A stretch of 64,000 bases of DNA from Roseofilum capinflatum BLCC-M114 (GCF_030068505.1 NZ_JAQOSO010000001.1:28428-92427); one strand, 5' to 3'. Positions 54,540 to 63,198 are shown, numbered from the stretch's first letter. Numbers and translations: made by a program. Notes: generated from the sequence alone by a model not told the origin.

Positions 54540-55796
54540 TTATAAATCCAGTGCTACAAGAGACCCTAACACCATTCCTCTCCAAACCTTTTTGAATAAG
54601 ATAATCTTTTTTGCATTTCTATCCTCTACTCTTGTTTCTACAGATTTATTTTTATATGTTAATCGAAGCCAATATCTACCTGCTTTAAGATTGTCAAAAA
54701 TCCAATAACCTCCATCTCCAGCAGCTATTTTTAGTTTTAATTGTCTATTTTTTTTACACAATAGTTTAGCATTAGGAAAGAAATCAATACTTTTTCCTGG
54801 TACAGCTAAAAGTATGTCGGATAATAACATTCTTTTTAAGAAATTGCTGGTGTAATATTTCTTGATTATTTCCCCATTTGAAGTAATAATTTCAGGAATT
54901 AGTGTGTTATAAAAATTAAAATAAAAGTCAGTTTTACTATTATTTGTAATACGAATACCAATTGGTACAGATGTTTCTATACCATTGTCCTTCTCTGGTA
55001 AGCTGATTACTGTTTCTGGCAATGTAGTTTCAAAGCGAATACCATCTACTTCTATTGCTTTATCATTTGGTTTAGTTTTAACCAAGCGTAGGTTGACAAA
55101 AGGAGTGGTTAAGCGATCGCCTTTTGTTTGTTTGGTATTTCTCAACTGTAAATTTTCTTGTCTAGGCTTATTTTTTGTTCGATCTTTACTGGATTCGTAT
55201 ATGAATCTGAGTTGATAACTTCCTACGTTGAGGGCATCAAAACACGAGCTATTTAAAGCTTGACATCTATTGGTTAACAACTGTAACTGTAGTAAATCAT
55301 TTTCCCAACAAACTTTAGCAGAAATGGAGATGAATATTGCTGTTTTGGGACTCACCCACGAAATCCCTCTTCTGGCGAGATCGTCAATTAAACTTGAAAT
55401 AGAATAGACGACTGTATCGACTAATTTATCGCCTTTATAAGGTGTATTGGCTTTATTTTCCTCATGGTCAGTATTTAATCCTCTTTCTAAGATTGTACCA
55501 TCAGATGTTATCAGCTCTGGAATGATTATTTTATCGGAATCAATTTTCCAAGGTTTTACTGTCTGATTAGTCAACTTCAGCCCTAATCGAAAAGAAATAC
55601 TTGCCGGTAGTGTTCTTTCTGGGATAGGTAATACTATCAAATCTGGTTCCCATATCTCTAGATAGATTCCATTGGCTCGATCAAGACTATTGCTAAAAGG
55701 TTCATGTGATTTCATTTTTTTATTTATTGGGTCTTGTTTGGGTACAAGGGTTTCAAAACGAATCCCATCAACTTCGATAAAATTATTTTCATTCAT
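54540..55796 (-). CDS. Module B1: two-domain version of the B-family protein
   Basis: This 418-residue cytosolic protein starts MNENNFIEVDGIRFETLVPK like B2 and B3, but contains two tandem B domains. The first spans about 1-225 (SISFRLGLKLTNQTVKPW ... NVGSYQLRFIYE). The second starts at about 247 with KAIEVDGIRFETTLPETVIS and ends with GRYWLRLTYKNKS. Each domain looks like a beta-sandwich with (I/L)xxTN(Q/N)(S/T), PExIxxxG and PG(K/E)S motifs. It precedes A1 in the same direction by 42 bp. I recognise the family as widespread but uncharacterised in filamentous cyanobacteria. Confidence 0.78.
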   Translation of the reverse strand: MNENNFIEVDGIRFETLVPKQDPINKKMKSHEPFSNSLDRANGIYLEIWEPDLIVLPIPERTLPASISFRLGLKLTNQTVKPWKIDSDKIIIPELITSDGTILERGLNTDHEENKANTPYKGDKLVDTVVYSISSLIDDLARRGISWVSPKTAIFISISAKVCWENDLLQLQLLTNRCQALNSSCFDALNVGSYQLRFIYESSKDRTKNKPRQENLQLRNTKQTKGDRLTTPFVNLRLVKTKPNDKAIEVDGIRFETTLPETVISLPEKDNGIETSVPIGIRITNNSKTDFYFNFYNTLIPEIITSNGEIIKKYYTSNFLKRMLLSDILLAVPGKSIDFFPNAKLLCKKNRQLKLKIAAGDGGYWIFDNLKAGRYWLRLTYKNKSVETRVEDRNAKKIILFKKVWRGMVLGSLVALDL

Positions 55797-55968
55797 GTTG
55801 GCTAGATATTACCTATATTGGAGTATAAAAACTACAGTGATCTTACTGAATTTAAGATGGGTTCACCCTCCCTGAAAAATCCGTATTTTCTATGTTTTGT
55901 ACTCAAACAAAGTAACGTCGGGACTTAAATCAGAAAAAGGGTCAAATTAAGTTATCATACTTGTCTAA
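55797..55968 (-). promoter_or_regulatory. Conserved 172-bp spacer upstream of B1
   Basis: This spacer, between A2 and B1, is essentially identical to those at 58541-58712 and 61285-61456. On the minus strand it carries a TATACT box close to the B start, with a weak TTCAGT 17 bp upstream. It is the likely promoter of the B1-A1 pair. Confidence 0.5.
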
Positions 55969-57900
55969 CTACTTCCGATTCCTCAAAACCATAAATTTCC
56001 AGACTCCAAAAACACCCAACCCGATTAAACCCCACACCGAATTCGATTCTGGTACTTTCTGCTTTTTCTTCTCTTCTTCAGTCACTATCGGACGCATCTT
56101 AAAACTGCCCACATTTTTATCAAATGCCAGTTGAATCGGAAAATAAGTTTCTTCTGTATCGCCAATAAAATAATCAATATCAGTTACCTTAAACCGGGAA
56201 ACACCCGAACCGAGTAAGGAAAGAAAATCTACTCTGTCTCCCGGACTAAACTCTCCTAAAATTAGATCGTCAACCATCACCGTAAACAAATCATCTTCAC
56301 CGACGGGAAAATCTAGAATTTCTGTAAATAGGGTGTTATCAGTAGCGACAAATTCAAATCCCTTTTCTATGGGTGGGTCATACCAGCGACAACCGGGAAC
56401 ATTAGAGAAGTGTTGCCAGCCATCAGAGTCGATGCGACTCGGAAGTATGGGATTTTGTTGGGTGCGACCCGGAGTATCTTCAATGTTACCGCCGTCAGGG
56501 TTACCAAAGATAACGCCTCCACCACCACTACCGCCAACGATAATACCTCCTCCACCGCTACCACCGAGTGCAATACTGCCATTGTTATTGTCTTCATTAC
56601 CCGTTCCTATGGGGAAGTCTTCAGTATTGAATACATTGACATAAAGTTCGTAGTTACCCTCATCTTCTCCACGACGACCGCCATCAGCAGCCTTGACCGA
56701 TAAATTGATCCTACCGTTACTCGATACAGTACCTAAGACTGAGGAGGCAAAACCATCACCAAGGTGACTGCTGTTATCGTCAGCTCCGAGGAAATAGCCC
56801 TCATCGTCATATCCGCTCAGGTAGGTATTGGGGTTGCATTGGTTGGAGGGCAGGTCATTGTTAATCCAGGCGTAAAATGTTGCTCCAGGAGTGAGTCCGT
56901 CTAGGTTAAAGTTGTCTTCTTCTATGCCTGATGATAGGCTCTCTGAGAATTTTTTAGCCACTACACATTCACTACTATTGCTCGCGACTAGACTATCACT
57001 GTTGTTACTGGCCAAATTAGGTTCGCTTCCAGGGGGGCAAACTGGATTTTGATCTTGTTTTTTCTCTGATACTTGGTTTTTCCACCCCCATCTGATTCCG
57101 TTATAAATCTTGACTTCCCTTTTCTTGCTTTCTGGTGGTGTGATTTCTTCAACTAGATAGAGTTGTGCGTTAAAATAATGGTTCCCGCTAGCCCTTCTTT
57201 TACCACTAGCGTATGGTCTATCGATAAAAAAGTCTTCACCAGCAAAACGACCGCCGGGACGGTCATAGTAAGGAGTGCCAGGGCTTCCTCCATTGTCAAT
57301 TACCACAATAGGAAAACTTGGAATTAAATTTGACAAGAAACTATCTGAGTTAGAGTTATAGTTAGCTTGAACCATTTGAATCCAGTGGAGTTTGTTTTGA
57401 CCTGGCATAGGATCGTTCAAACCAGGATAGTATTTGACATGAAAAAGAGAACCGACTCCACGATAAATTCCTGTCCTTACAGGCTCTATATCTGTACTGG
57501 CATCACCACACCCATCCCTATAACCACAAGCTTGATTAGTCACTATTTCAAAACTCCCCTCTAAATCATTTTCTGCTGGCAGAAAAGACCAAGTATATTC
57601 AGGAGACGACTCGACAAGAGACCACTGAGTTAACCGTCTCAAAAATTCTCCTGTCCCACCTCTTTTGATTTCAGTGACACCCCCAACCGTATCATTCCAT
57701 GTATTAGGGTCCCACCATAAACGGGTATCTAATTCTGTCTTTCCAATAAGATCGTCTACTGTATAGTAGGATTCTTTTCTGTAAAACTCGCTGGCATCCG
57801 GTTGTGCAGGTATTATAGTAAATCCAAAACTTGCCTTACCTGTTAACCCGGATAGGAAAACTGTTAATAACCAGACTAGATAATATTTTTGGTGTTTCAT
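55969..57900 (-). CDS. Secreted PEP-CTERM-type protein, module A2
   Basis: This 643-residue protein has a signal peptide (cleavage near SFG-FTI). The N-terminal part (ASEFYRKESYYTVDD, WWDPNTWNDTVGG, RGGTGEFLRRL, FLPAENDLEGSFEIVTNQAC) nearly matches A3. A middle window (about residues 127-240) differs strongly from A3 while keeping LHWIQMVQANY, TPYYD and AGEDF. From HYFNAQLYLVEEI to the end it is identical to A3, and from ECVVAKKF also to A1. The C-terminus is the VPESNSVWGLIGLG membrane anchor followed by LRNRK. AAGGA precedes the ATG. Confidence 0.82.
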   Translation of the reverse strand: MKHQKYYLVWLLTVFLSGLTGKASFGFTIIPAQPDASEFYRKESYYTVDDLIGKTELDTRLWWDPNTWNDTVGGVTEIKRGGTGEFLRRLTQWSLVESSPEYTWSFLPAENDLEGSFEIVTNQACGYRDGCGDASTDIEPVRTGIYRGVGSLFHVKYYPGLNDPMPGQNKLHWIQMVQANYNSNSDSFLSNLIPSFPIVVIDNGGSPGTPYYDRPGGRFAGEDFFIDRPYASGKRRASGNHYFNAQLYLVEEITPPESKKREVKIYNGIRWGWKNQVSEKKQDQNPVCPPGSEPNLASNNSDSLVASNSSECVVAKKFSESLSSGIEEDNFNLDGLTPGATFYAWINNDLPSNQCNPNTYLSGYDDEGYFLGADDNSSHLGDGFASSVLGTVSSNGRINLSVKAADGGRRGEDEGNYELYVNVFNTEDFPIGTGNEDNNNGSIALGGSGGGGIIVGGSGGGGVIFGNPDGGNIEDTPGRTQQNPILPSRIDSDGWQHFSNVPGCRWYDPPIEKGFEFVATDNTLFTEILDFPVGEDDLFTVMVDDLILGEFSPGDRVDFLSLLGSGVSRFKVTDIDYFIGDTEETYFPIQLAFDKNVGSFKMRPIVTEEEKKKQKVPESNSVWGLIGLGVFGVWKFMVLRNRK

Positions 57901-57943
57901 TTTTCGGGGTTCCTTAATTTATTAGTTTGGAACAAAATATTTT

Positions 57944-58540
57944 TTAACTATTGACGAACCAAATGTCTACAAACGGAGTCAATACTTGACCTATCCAAAA
58001 TCCTTCTATTACTTGAGTTTTTTTGATGATAGAATCATATAGCTGTTTAGTTCCTTTTTGATTTTGATATCTAAATCGAAGCTGATACCACCCTAAATCA
58101 AGAGGTTCAAAAACAAACTCACCACCGCTTATAACCATGCTAAGTCCGTAATTTTTGCCACAAATCCAACATATTTTTGCATCAATAAAAAAGCTGGTAC
58201 TTTCTCCAGGCATAGTTAAAGCTAAATCTGGTTCCTTTACTCCAGAAAGACTAATCCAACCCCCACTTACTTCTACAATTTCACCAGTTTCAGCTTTAAT
58301 AAGTTCTGGAAATAATACAAAGTTGAAAGTAAAGTAAAGAGGACGATCGCTGTTATTCGTAATCCTAATCCCTATCTCCACCGGATATCCAGGGGACGGA
58401 TGCAAGGGTGGTTTTAATAGATGCTTTCCTAGGTCGGAAAGTTTTTGAATTAGGTTTTTCTTGGGCAGAGTTAATACTCGCTTGGGTACAAGGGTTTCAA
58501 AACGAATCCCATCAACTTCGATAAAATTATTTTCATTCAT
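57944..58540 (-). CDS. Module B2 protein
   Basis: This 198-residue protein has no signal peptide. Its first ~72 residues, up to NNSDRPLYF, are identical to B3; the rest has diverged (LFPELIKAETGEIVEVSGGW, ALTMPGESTSFFIDAKICWICG, WYQLRFRYQNQKG). It looks like a cytosolic beta-sandwich. It precedes A2 by 43 bp in the same direction and is probably cotranscribed with it. No characterised homologue is known to me. Confidence 0.8.
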   Translation of the reverse strand: MNENNFIEVDGIRFETLVPKRVLTLPKKNLIQKLSDLGKHLLKPPLHPSPGYPVEIGIRITNNSDRPLYFTFNFVLFPELIKAETGEIVEVSGGWISLSGVKEPDLALTMPGESTSFFIDAKICWICGKNYGLSMVISGGEFVFEPLDLGWYQLRFRYQNQKGTKQLYDSIIKKTQVIEGFWIGQVLTPFVDIWFVNS

Positions 58541-58712
58541 GTTGGCTAGATATTACCTATATTGGAGTATAAAAACTACAGTGATCTTACTGAATTTAAG
58601 ATGGGTTCACCCTCCCTGAAAAATCCGTATTTTCTATGTTTTGTACTCAAACAAAGTAACGTCGGGACTTAAATCAGAAAAAGGGTCAAATTAAGTTATC
58701 ATACTTGTCTAA
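58541..58712 (-). promoter_or_regulatory. Conserved 172-bp spacer upstream of B2
   Basis: Same sequence as the spacer at 55797-55968. Candidate boxes in plus coordinates are AGTATA at 58566-58571 (TATACT on the minus strand) and ACTGAA at 58589-58594 (TTCAGT), with a 17-bp spacer. The -35 match is weak. Confidence 0.5.
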
Positions 58713-60638
58713 CTACTTCCGATTCCTCAAAACCATAAATTTCCAGACTCCAAAAACACCCAACCCGATTAAACCCCACACCGAATTCGATTCTGGTACT
58801 TTCTGCTTTTTCTTCTCTTCTTCAGTCACTATCGGACGCATCTTAAAACTGCCCACATTTTTATCAAATGCCAGTTGAATCGGAAAATAAGTTTCTTCTG
58901 TATCGCCAATAAAATAATCAATATCAGTTACCTTAAACCGGGAAACACCCGAACCGAGTAAGGAAAGAAAATCTACTCTGTCTCCCGGACTAAACTCTCC
59001 TAAAATTAGATCGTCAACCATCACCGTAAACAAATCATCTTCACCGACGGGAAAATCTAGAATTTCTGTAAATAGGGTGTTATCAGTAGCGACAAATTCA
59101 AATCCCTTTTCTATGGGTGGGTCATACCAGCGACAACCGGGAACATTAGAGAAGTGTTGCCAGCCATCAGAGTCGATGCGACTCGGAAGTATGGGATTTT
59201 GTTGGGTGCGACCCGGAGTATCTTCAATGTTACCGCCGTCAGGGTTACCAAAGATAACGCCTCCACCACCACTACCGCCAACGATAATACCTCCTCCACC
59301 GCTACCACCGAGTGCAATACTGCCATTGTTATTGTCTTCATTACCCGTTCCTATGGGGAAGTCTTCAGTATTGAATACATTGACATAAAGTTCGTAGTTA
59401 CCCTCATCTTCTCCACGACGACCGCCATCAGCAGCCTTGACCGATAAATTGATCCTACCGTTACTCGATACAGTACCTAAGACTGAGGAGGCAAAACCAT
59501 CACCAAGGTGACTGCTGTTATCGTCAGCTCCGAGGAAATAGCCCTCATCGTCATATCCGCTCAGGTAGGTATTGGGGTTGCATTGGTTGGAGGGCAGGTC
59601 ATTGTTAATCCAGGCGTAAAATGTTGCTCCAGGAGTGAGTCCGTCTAGGTTAAAGTTGTCTTCTTCTATGCCTGATGATAGGCTCTCTGAGAATTTTTTA
59701 GCCACTACACATTCACTACTATTGCTCGCGACTAGACTATCACTGTTGTTACTGGCCAAATTAGGTTCGCTTCCAGGGGGGCAAACTGGATTTTGATCTT
59801 GTTTTTTCTCTGATACTTGGTTTTTCCACCCCCATCTGATTCCGTTATAAATCTTGACTTCCCTTTTCTTGCTTTCTGGTGGTGTGATTTCTTCAACTAG
59901 ATAGAGTTGTGCGTTAAAATAATGGTTTGTGCGGGCAGTTGCTCGACTCCCCTTATATGGTTGATCCATTAGAAAATCCTCACCAGCAACGCGGGAACCT
60001 GGAATGTCATAGTAAGGAGTATCTGAGCCTGGAAAGTTGTCAATCTTGACAACAGGAAAGCGTGGAAGTAAATTTGAAGGGAATTTATTGTCAGGGCTAT
60101 AGTTAGCTTGTACCATCTGAATCCAGTGAAGCTTTCCTTCACCAGGCATAGGGTCATTTTGGCCGGGATGGTATTTTACATGAAAAAGAGAGCCAACTCC
60201 ACGAAGAAAAGAATCTATCGGACTTATTGGTGTACTGGCTCCACCACAATGATCTATCAAACCACAAGCTTGATTAGTCACTATTTCAAAACTCCCCTCT
60301 AAATCATTTTCTGCTGGCAGAAAAGACCAAGTATATTCAGGAGACGACTCGACAAGAGACCACTGAGTTAACCGTCTCAAAAATTCTCCTGTCCCACCTC
60401 TTTTGATTTCAGTGACACCCCCAACAGTATCATTCCATGTATTAGGGTCCCACCATAAACGAGTATCTAATTCTGTCTTTCCCACAATGTTGTCTACTGT
60501 ATAGTAAGATTCTCTTCTGTAGAACTCGCTGGCACCCGGTTGTGCAGGTATGATAGTAAAACCAAAACTTGCTTTGCTTGTTAACCCAGATAGCAAAATT
60601 GTTGATAACCAGACGATGTAATATTTTTTGTCTTTCAT
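58713..60638 (-). CDS. Secreted PEP-CTERM-type protein, module A3
   Basis: This 641-residue protein has the same design as A2: signal peptide, a conserved N-terminal domain, a divergent middle (about 127-238; CGGASTPISPIDSFLRGVGS, ANYSPDNKFPSNLLPRFPV) and an identical C-terminal ~410 residues ending in the variant PEP-CTERM anchor. The divergent window has both substitutions and small insertions or deletions against A2, with the net result of two fewer residues. It follows B3 by 49 bp. Confidence 0.82.
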   Translation of the reverse strand: MKDKKYYIVWLSTILLSGLTSKASFGFTIIPAQPGASEFYRRESYYTVDNIVGKTELDTRLWWDPNTWNDTVGGVTEIKRGGTGEFLRRLTQWSLVESSPEYTWSFLPAENDLEGSFEIVTNQACGLIDHCGGASTPISPIDSFLRGVGSLFHVKYHPGQNDPMPGEGKLHWIQMVQANYSPDNKFPSNLLPRFPVVKIDNFPGSDTPYYDIPGSRVAGEDFLMDQPYKGSRATARTNHYFNAQLYLVEEITPPESKKREVKIYNGIRWGWKNQVSEKKQDQNPVCPPGSEPNLASNNSDSLVASNSSECVVAKKFSESLSSGIEEDNFNLDGLTPGATFYAWINNDLPSNQCNPNTYLSGYDDEGYFLGADDNSSHLGDGFASSVLGTVSSNGRINLSVKAADGGRRGEDEGNYELYVNVFNTEDFPIGTGNEDNNNGSIALGGSGGGGIIVGGSGGGGVIFGNPDGGNIEDTPGRTQQNPILPSRIDSDGWQHFSNVPGCRWYDPPIEKGFEFVATDNTLFTEILDFPVGEDDLFTVMVDDLILGEFSPGDRVDFLSLLGSGVSRFKVTDIDYFIGDTEETYFPIQLAFDKNVGSFKMRPIVTEEEKKKQKVPESNSVWGLIGLGVFGVWKFMVLRNRK

Positions 60639-60687
60639 TCTTCGCCATTCCTGAAATTTATCAGTTTTGAACAGAATACTGTTTTGT

Positions 60688-61284
60688 CTAACTATTGACT
60701 AAGCAAATTTCTACAAACTGAGTCAAGACTCTACCTGTCCACAATCCTTCTATAATTTTATTTTTTTTGTTAATAAAATCATAGAATTGTTCAGTATTTT
60801 TCTGATTTGTATATACAAGCCTGATTTTATACCGTTCTGAATGGAGAGGCTCAATAAGTAATCTTGTCCCTCCAAATGATGCACTAAAACCATAGTTTTT
60901 ACCACAAAGCCAACATATTTTGATATCGAGAAAAAAGTTTATGCTTTCCCCTGGTAGAGCTAATAGAAAATCTGATTTTAATGGCTCAACTGGGCGAAAC
61001 CACCCTATATTAAATGGTACTCTCGTACCATCTTTAGCTTTAATAATTTCAGGAAATAAGGCAAAATAAAAACTAAAGTAAAGAGGGCGATCGCTGTTAT
61101 TCGTAATCCTAATCCCTATCTCCACCGGATATCCAGGGGACGGATGCAAGGGTGGTTTTAATAGATGCTTTCCTAGGTCGGAAAGTTTTTGAATTAGGTT
61201 TTTCTTGGGCAGAGTTAATACTCGCTTGGGTACAAGGGTTTCAAAACGAATCCCATCAACTTCGATAAAATTATTTTCATTCAT
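60688..61284 (-). CDS. Module B3 protein
   Basis: This 198-residue protein is identical to B2 up to about residue 72, then diverges (LFPEIIKAKDGTRVPFNIGW, LLALPGESINFFLDIKICWLCG, RYKIRLVYTNQKN). It has the same length as B2 despite the divergence. Cytosolic; it lies directly upstream of A3. In the identical part a site reads GCGATCGC here but ACGATCGC in B2. Confidence 0.8.
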   Translation of the reverse strand: MNENNFIEVDGIRFETLVPKRVLTLPKKNLIQKLSDLGKHLLKPPLHPSPGYPVEIGIRITNNSDRPLYFSFYFALFPEIIKAKDGTRVPFNIGWFRPVEPLKSDFLLALPGESINFFLDIKICWLCGKNYGFSASFGGTRLLIEPLHSERYKIRLVYTNQKNTEQFYDFINKKNKIIEGLWTGRVLTQFVEICLVNS

Positions 61285-61456
61285 GTTGGCTAGATATTAC
61301 CTATATTGGAGTATAAAAACTACAGTGATCTTACTGAATTTAAGATGGGTTCACCCTCCCTGAAAAATCCGTATTTTCTATGTTTTGTACTCAAACAAAG
61401 TAACGTCGGGACTTAAATCAGAAAAAGGGTCAAATTAAGTTATCATACTTGTCTAA
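61285..61456 (-). promoter_or_regulatory. Conserved 172-bp spacer upstream of B3
   Basis: Third copy of the spacer, with the same TATACT box. It lies between the remnant A4 and B3. Confidence 0.5.
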
Positions 61457-62018
61457 CTACTTCCGATTCCTCAAAACCATAAATTTCCAGACTCCAAAAA
61501 CACCCAACCCGATTAAACCCCACACCGAATTCGATTCTGGTACTTTCTGCTTTTTCTTCTCTTCTTCAGTCACTATCGGACGCATCTTAAAACTGCCCAC
61601 ATTTTTATCAAATGCCAGTTGAATCGGAAAATAAGTTTCTTCTGTATCGCCAATAAAATAATCAATATCAGTTACCTTAAACCGGGAAACACCTGATTTG
61701 AGGGCCGCAAGCGTAATAAGATTGTATATCAAAACTACCTTGTAAGTCGTTTTCTGCGGGAATGAAAGTCCATTTTCCCCCTTGATGTCTAGAAAAATCG
61801 TTGAGCAGTTTTAGAAGTTCATTTGTTCCTCCTCTGTCTAGTGCTGTTGGAACTGGCAACCATGTCACTCCCTCGTAATCTCCTAACTGGTAAGGAACAT
61901 AATAATTAGACGAATCCGGGGGTGGATACTTGATTTTAAAAGCTATCACAGATTCACAAGTAAGGACAACGAATAAGGTCGTTGTCAAGAAGTTTGAAAA
62001 ATACGCTCGTAATTTCAT
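61457..62018 (-). pseudogene. Module A4 remnant (internal deletion)
   Basis: The 5' part (61681-62018) encodes a signal peptide and the A-family N-terminus (LDRGGTNELLKLLND, FIPAENDLQGSFDIQSYYAC). It then jumps at about 61695, out of frame, to the last ~78 codons of an A gene (GVSRFKVTDIDYFIGDTEE through the VPESNSVWGLIGLG anchor and LRNRK). About 1.3 kb compared with A2 or A3 is missing and the reading frame is shifted, so no full protein can be made. The 3' part is identical to A2/A3, while the 5' part is a more distant paralogue. Confidence 0.85.
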
Positions 62019-62067
62019 TTTTTGTGCCTCATTGTAAATAAATATTTGCTTTTTTCACTCCTTATCC

Positions 62068-62604
62068 TTAATCCGGAGAATATTCTAAGTAGAACTCTTC
62101 GTAAGGTGAAGATGCTATACCTGTCCAAAGCTCTTCTAAGAATGGCCAAGGCTGACGGCTGATTTTTGGAGTTGGAGATATTTTTCTATAAGTAAAACGT
62201 ACCCAATATTTAATTGGTCTCAGACCTCTATAACTCCAAGATAAATTGTAGCGGTTTACACCACTAAATCCTAGCTTGTTGCCCACACAGAAAAACTTGG
62301 CTTTTGTCAAGAAAGTTAAAGTCGCCCCTGGTTTAGCTAACAGAAAATCTGACTCTAATGGGAGATTTGCATGATTTATGCCAGCACCATATTCGACTGC
62401 TTCTCCCTCTGGTCCTACGATTTCTGGAATTAAGCTAAAGAAGATAAAGCGATAGGGAGTTGAGGTTTGGTTTGTTACTTTAATGCCAAATTCAGCCCAG
62501 GTTTTGATATTATCCTGGTTGGGGATAATCAAGACTCGTTCTGGTACGAGGGTTTCAAACCTGATACCACCGGTAATGGTGTAATTACTCTCTACAGATG
62601 TCAT
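62068..62604 (-). CDS. Module B4 protein, divergent
   Basis: This 178-residue B-family protein keeps GGIRFETLVPERVLIIP, WAEFGIKVTNQTSTPYRF, SLIPEIVGPEGEAVEYG and LLAKPGATLTFLTKAKFFC, but lacks the MNENNFIEV start (it begins TSVESNYTITGG). It precedes the A4 remnant by 49 bp. The reading frame is intact. As part of a decayed module it may be an orphan. Confidence 0.75.
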   Translation of the reverse strand: MTSVESNYTITGGIRFETLVPERVLIIPNQDNIKTWAEFGIKVTNQTSTPYRFIFFSLIPEIVGPEGEAVEYGAGINHANLPLESDFLLAKPGATLTFLTKAKFFCVGNKLGFSGVNRYNLSWSYRGLRPIKYWVRFTYRKISPTPKISRQPWPFLEELWTGIASSPYEEFYLEYSPD

Positions 62605-62651
62605 AGGTTTCAGAGTTGATCGATGGATATTTGCTTTTTTCGATCCTTTAG

Positions 62652-62755
62652 CCGAAAGTGTTTGAATTATCTTTTTTGGGCAGCGTTAATACTCGCTTGG
62701 ATACAAGGCTTTCAAAGCGAATCTTATTAACTTCGATAAAATTGTTTTCATTCAT
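62652..62755 (-). pseudogene. B-family 5' remnant (B5)
   Basis: ATG at 62755 opens MNENNFIEVNKIRFESLV and SKRVLTLPKK, closely matching the start of B2/B3. The frame then shifts and stops. It is the decayed first gene of a further module at the right edge of the array. Confidence 0.75.
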
Positions 62756-62876
62756 GTTTGCTAAATATCACCTGTGTCGGAGGATAAAAACTACAGTGGT
62801 TTTACTGAATTTAATATAGTTTGCCTCTCTCTGAAAAACCCGTATTTTCTATGTTTTGTTCTCAAACAAAGTAATA
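62756..62876 (-). repeat. Diverged partial copy of the module spacer
   Basis: This is a fourth, mutated copy of the B-upstream spacer (AAAAACTACAGTGGTTTTAC and CCGTATTTTCTATGTTTTGT are recognisable). It is cut after CAAACAAAGTAA, where the smc-tail copy begins. It marks the right end of the array. Confidence 0.8.
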
Positions 62877-63001
62877 TTATCGTCGTCAGTCTCCGCCGTC
62901 CGATGATTGAAGCCTCGGAGCGTGCGATCGGCGTAACGCAAGCGAGGGGTGGATTTACCCAAGTGTTGGGCATTACGAATACTCGTGAGGTGGCTTCTTA
63001 G
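62877..63001 (+). pseudogene. Duplicated smc 3' end fragment
   Basis: The last ~41 codons of smc recur here, from [19 protein letters not shown] to TNTREVAS and a TAG stop. Compared with 51174-51298 there are about 14 differences; as read, nearly all are at third codon positions and only one (Ser to Arg) changes the protein. It has no upstream part and cannot make SMC. With the smc end at 51298 it brackets the island. Confidence 0.93.
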
Positions 63002-63041
63002 GTTACAGCCCTTTGCGCTCTGGGTGACTTCGCCCTGTAAC
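63002..63041. repeat. Inverted repeat after the smc tail copy
   Basis: GTTACAG (63002-63008) and CTGTAAC (63035-63041) pair across a 26-nt loop containing CTTTGCGCTC. It may act as a terminator. Nearby, GCGTTTCATGTCC at 63064-63076 again resembles the 44-bp repeat core. The rest up to 63198 has no gene and must contain the rpe promoter. Confidence 0.4.
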
Positions 63042-63198
63042 ACCTGGTTTTACCCATTACCGCGCGTTTCATGTCCACGAAGCCCAAGACTGACGTTCTG
63101 TTACGTTGGACACGATTTGTTGACCCAGGGCTAGGGTAATGCTAAAGACTTTGTTAAAATGATAGAGATTCACAACGCCTTGGAGAATACCTATCGTC

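Noticed and set aside
52680..60638. Diversity-generating retroelement acting on A genes
   Set aside because: No reverse transcriptase, template repeat or adenine-specific pattern is visible; the differences include insertions and deletions as well as substitutions.
54540..62604. Assigning the B family to BsuPI-type proteinase inhibitors
   Set aside because: Only a loose similarity in predicted beta-sandwich shape; no specific motif supports it.
62774..63001. Independent 75-codon gene upstream of rpe
   Set aside because: The coding part is the duplicated smc tail; the upstream part is module spacer without conservation.
51174..63001. Classical att sites of an integrase-type element
   Set aside because: The two smc tails would fit attL/attR, but no integrase, recombinase or relaxase is in the island, and the tails differ by ~11%. 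The bracket is reported without that claim.
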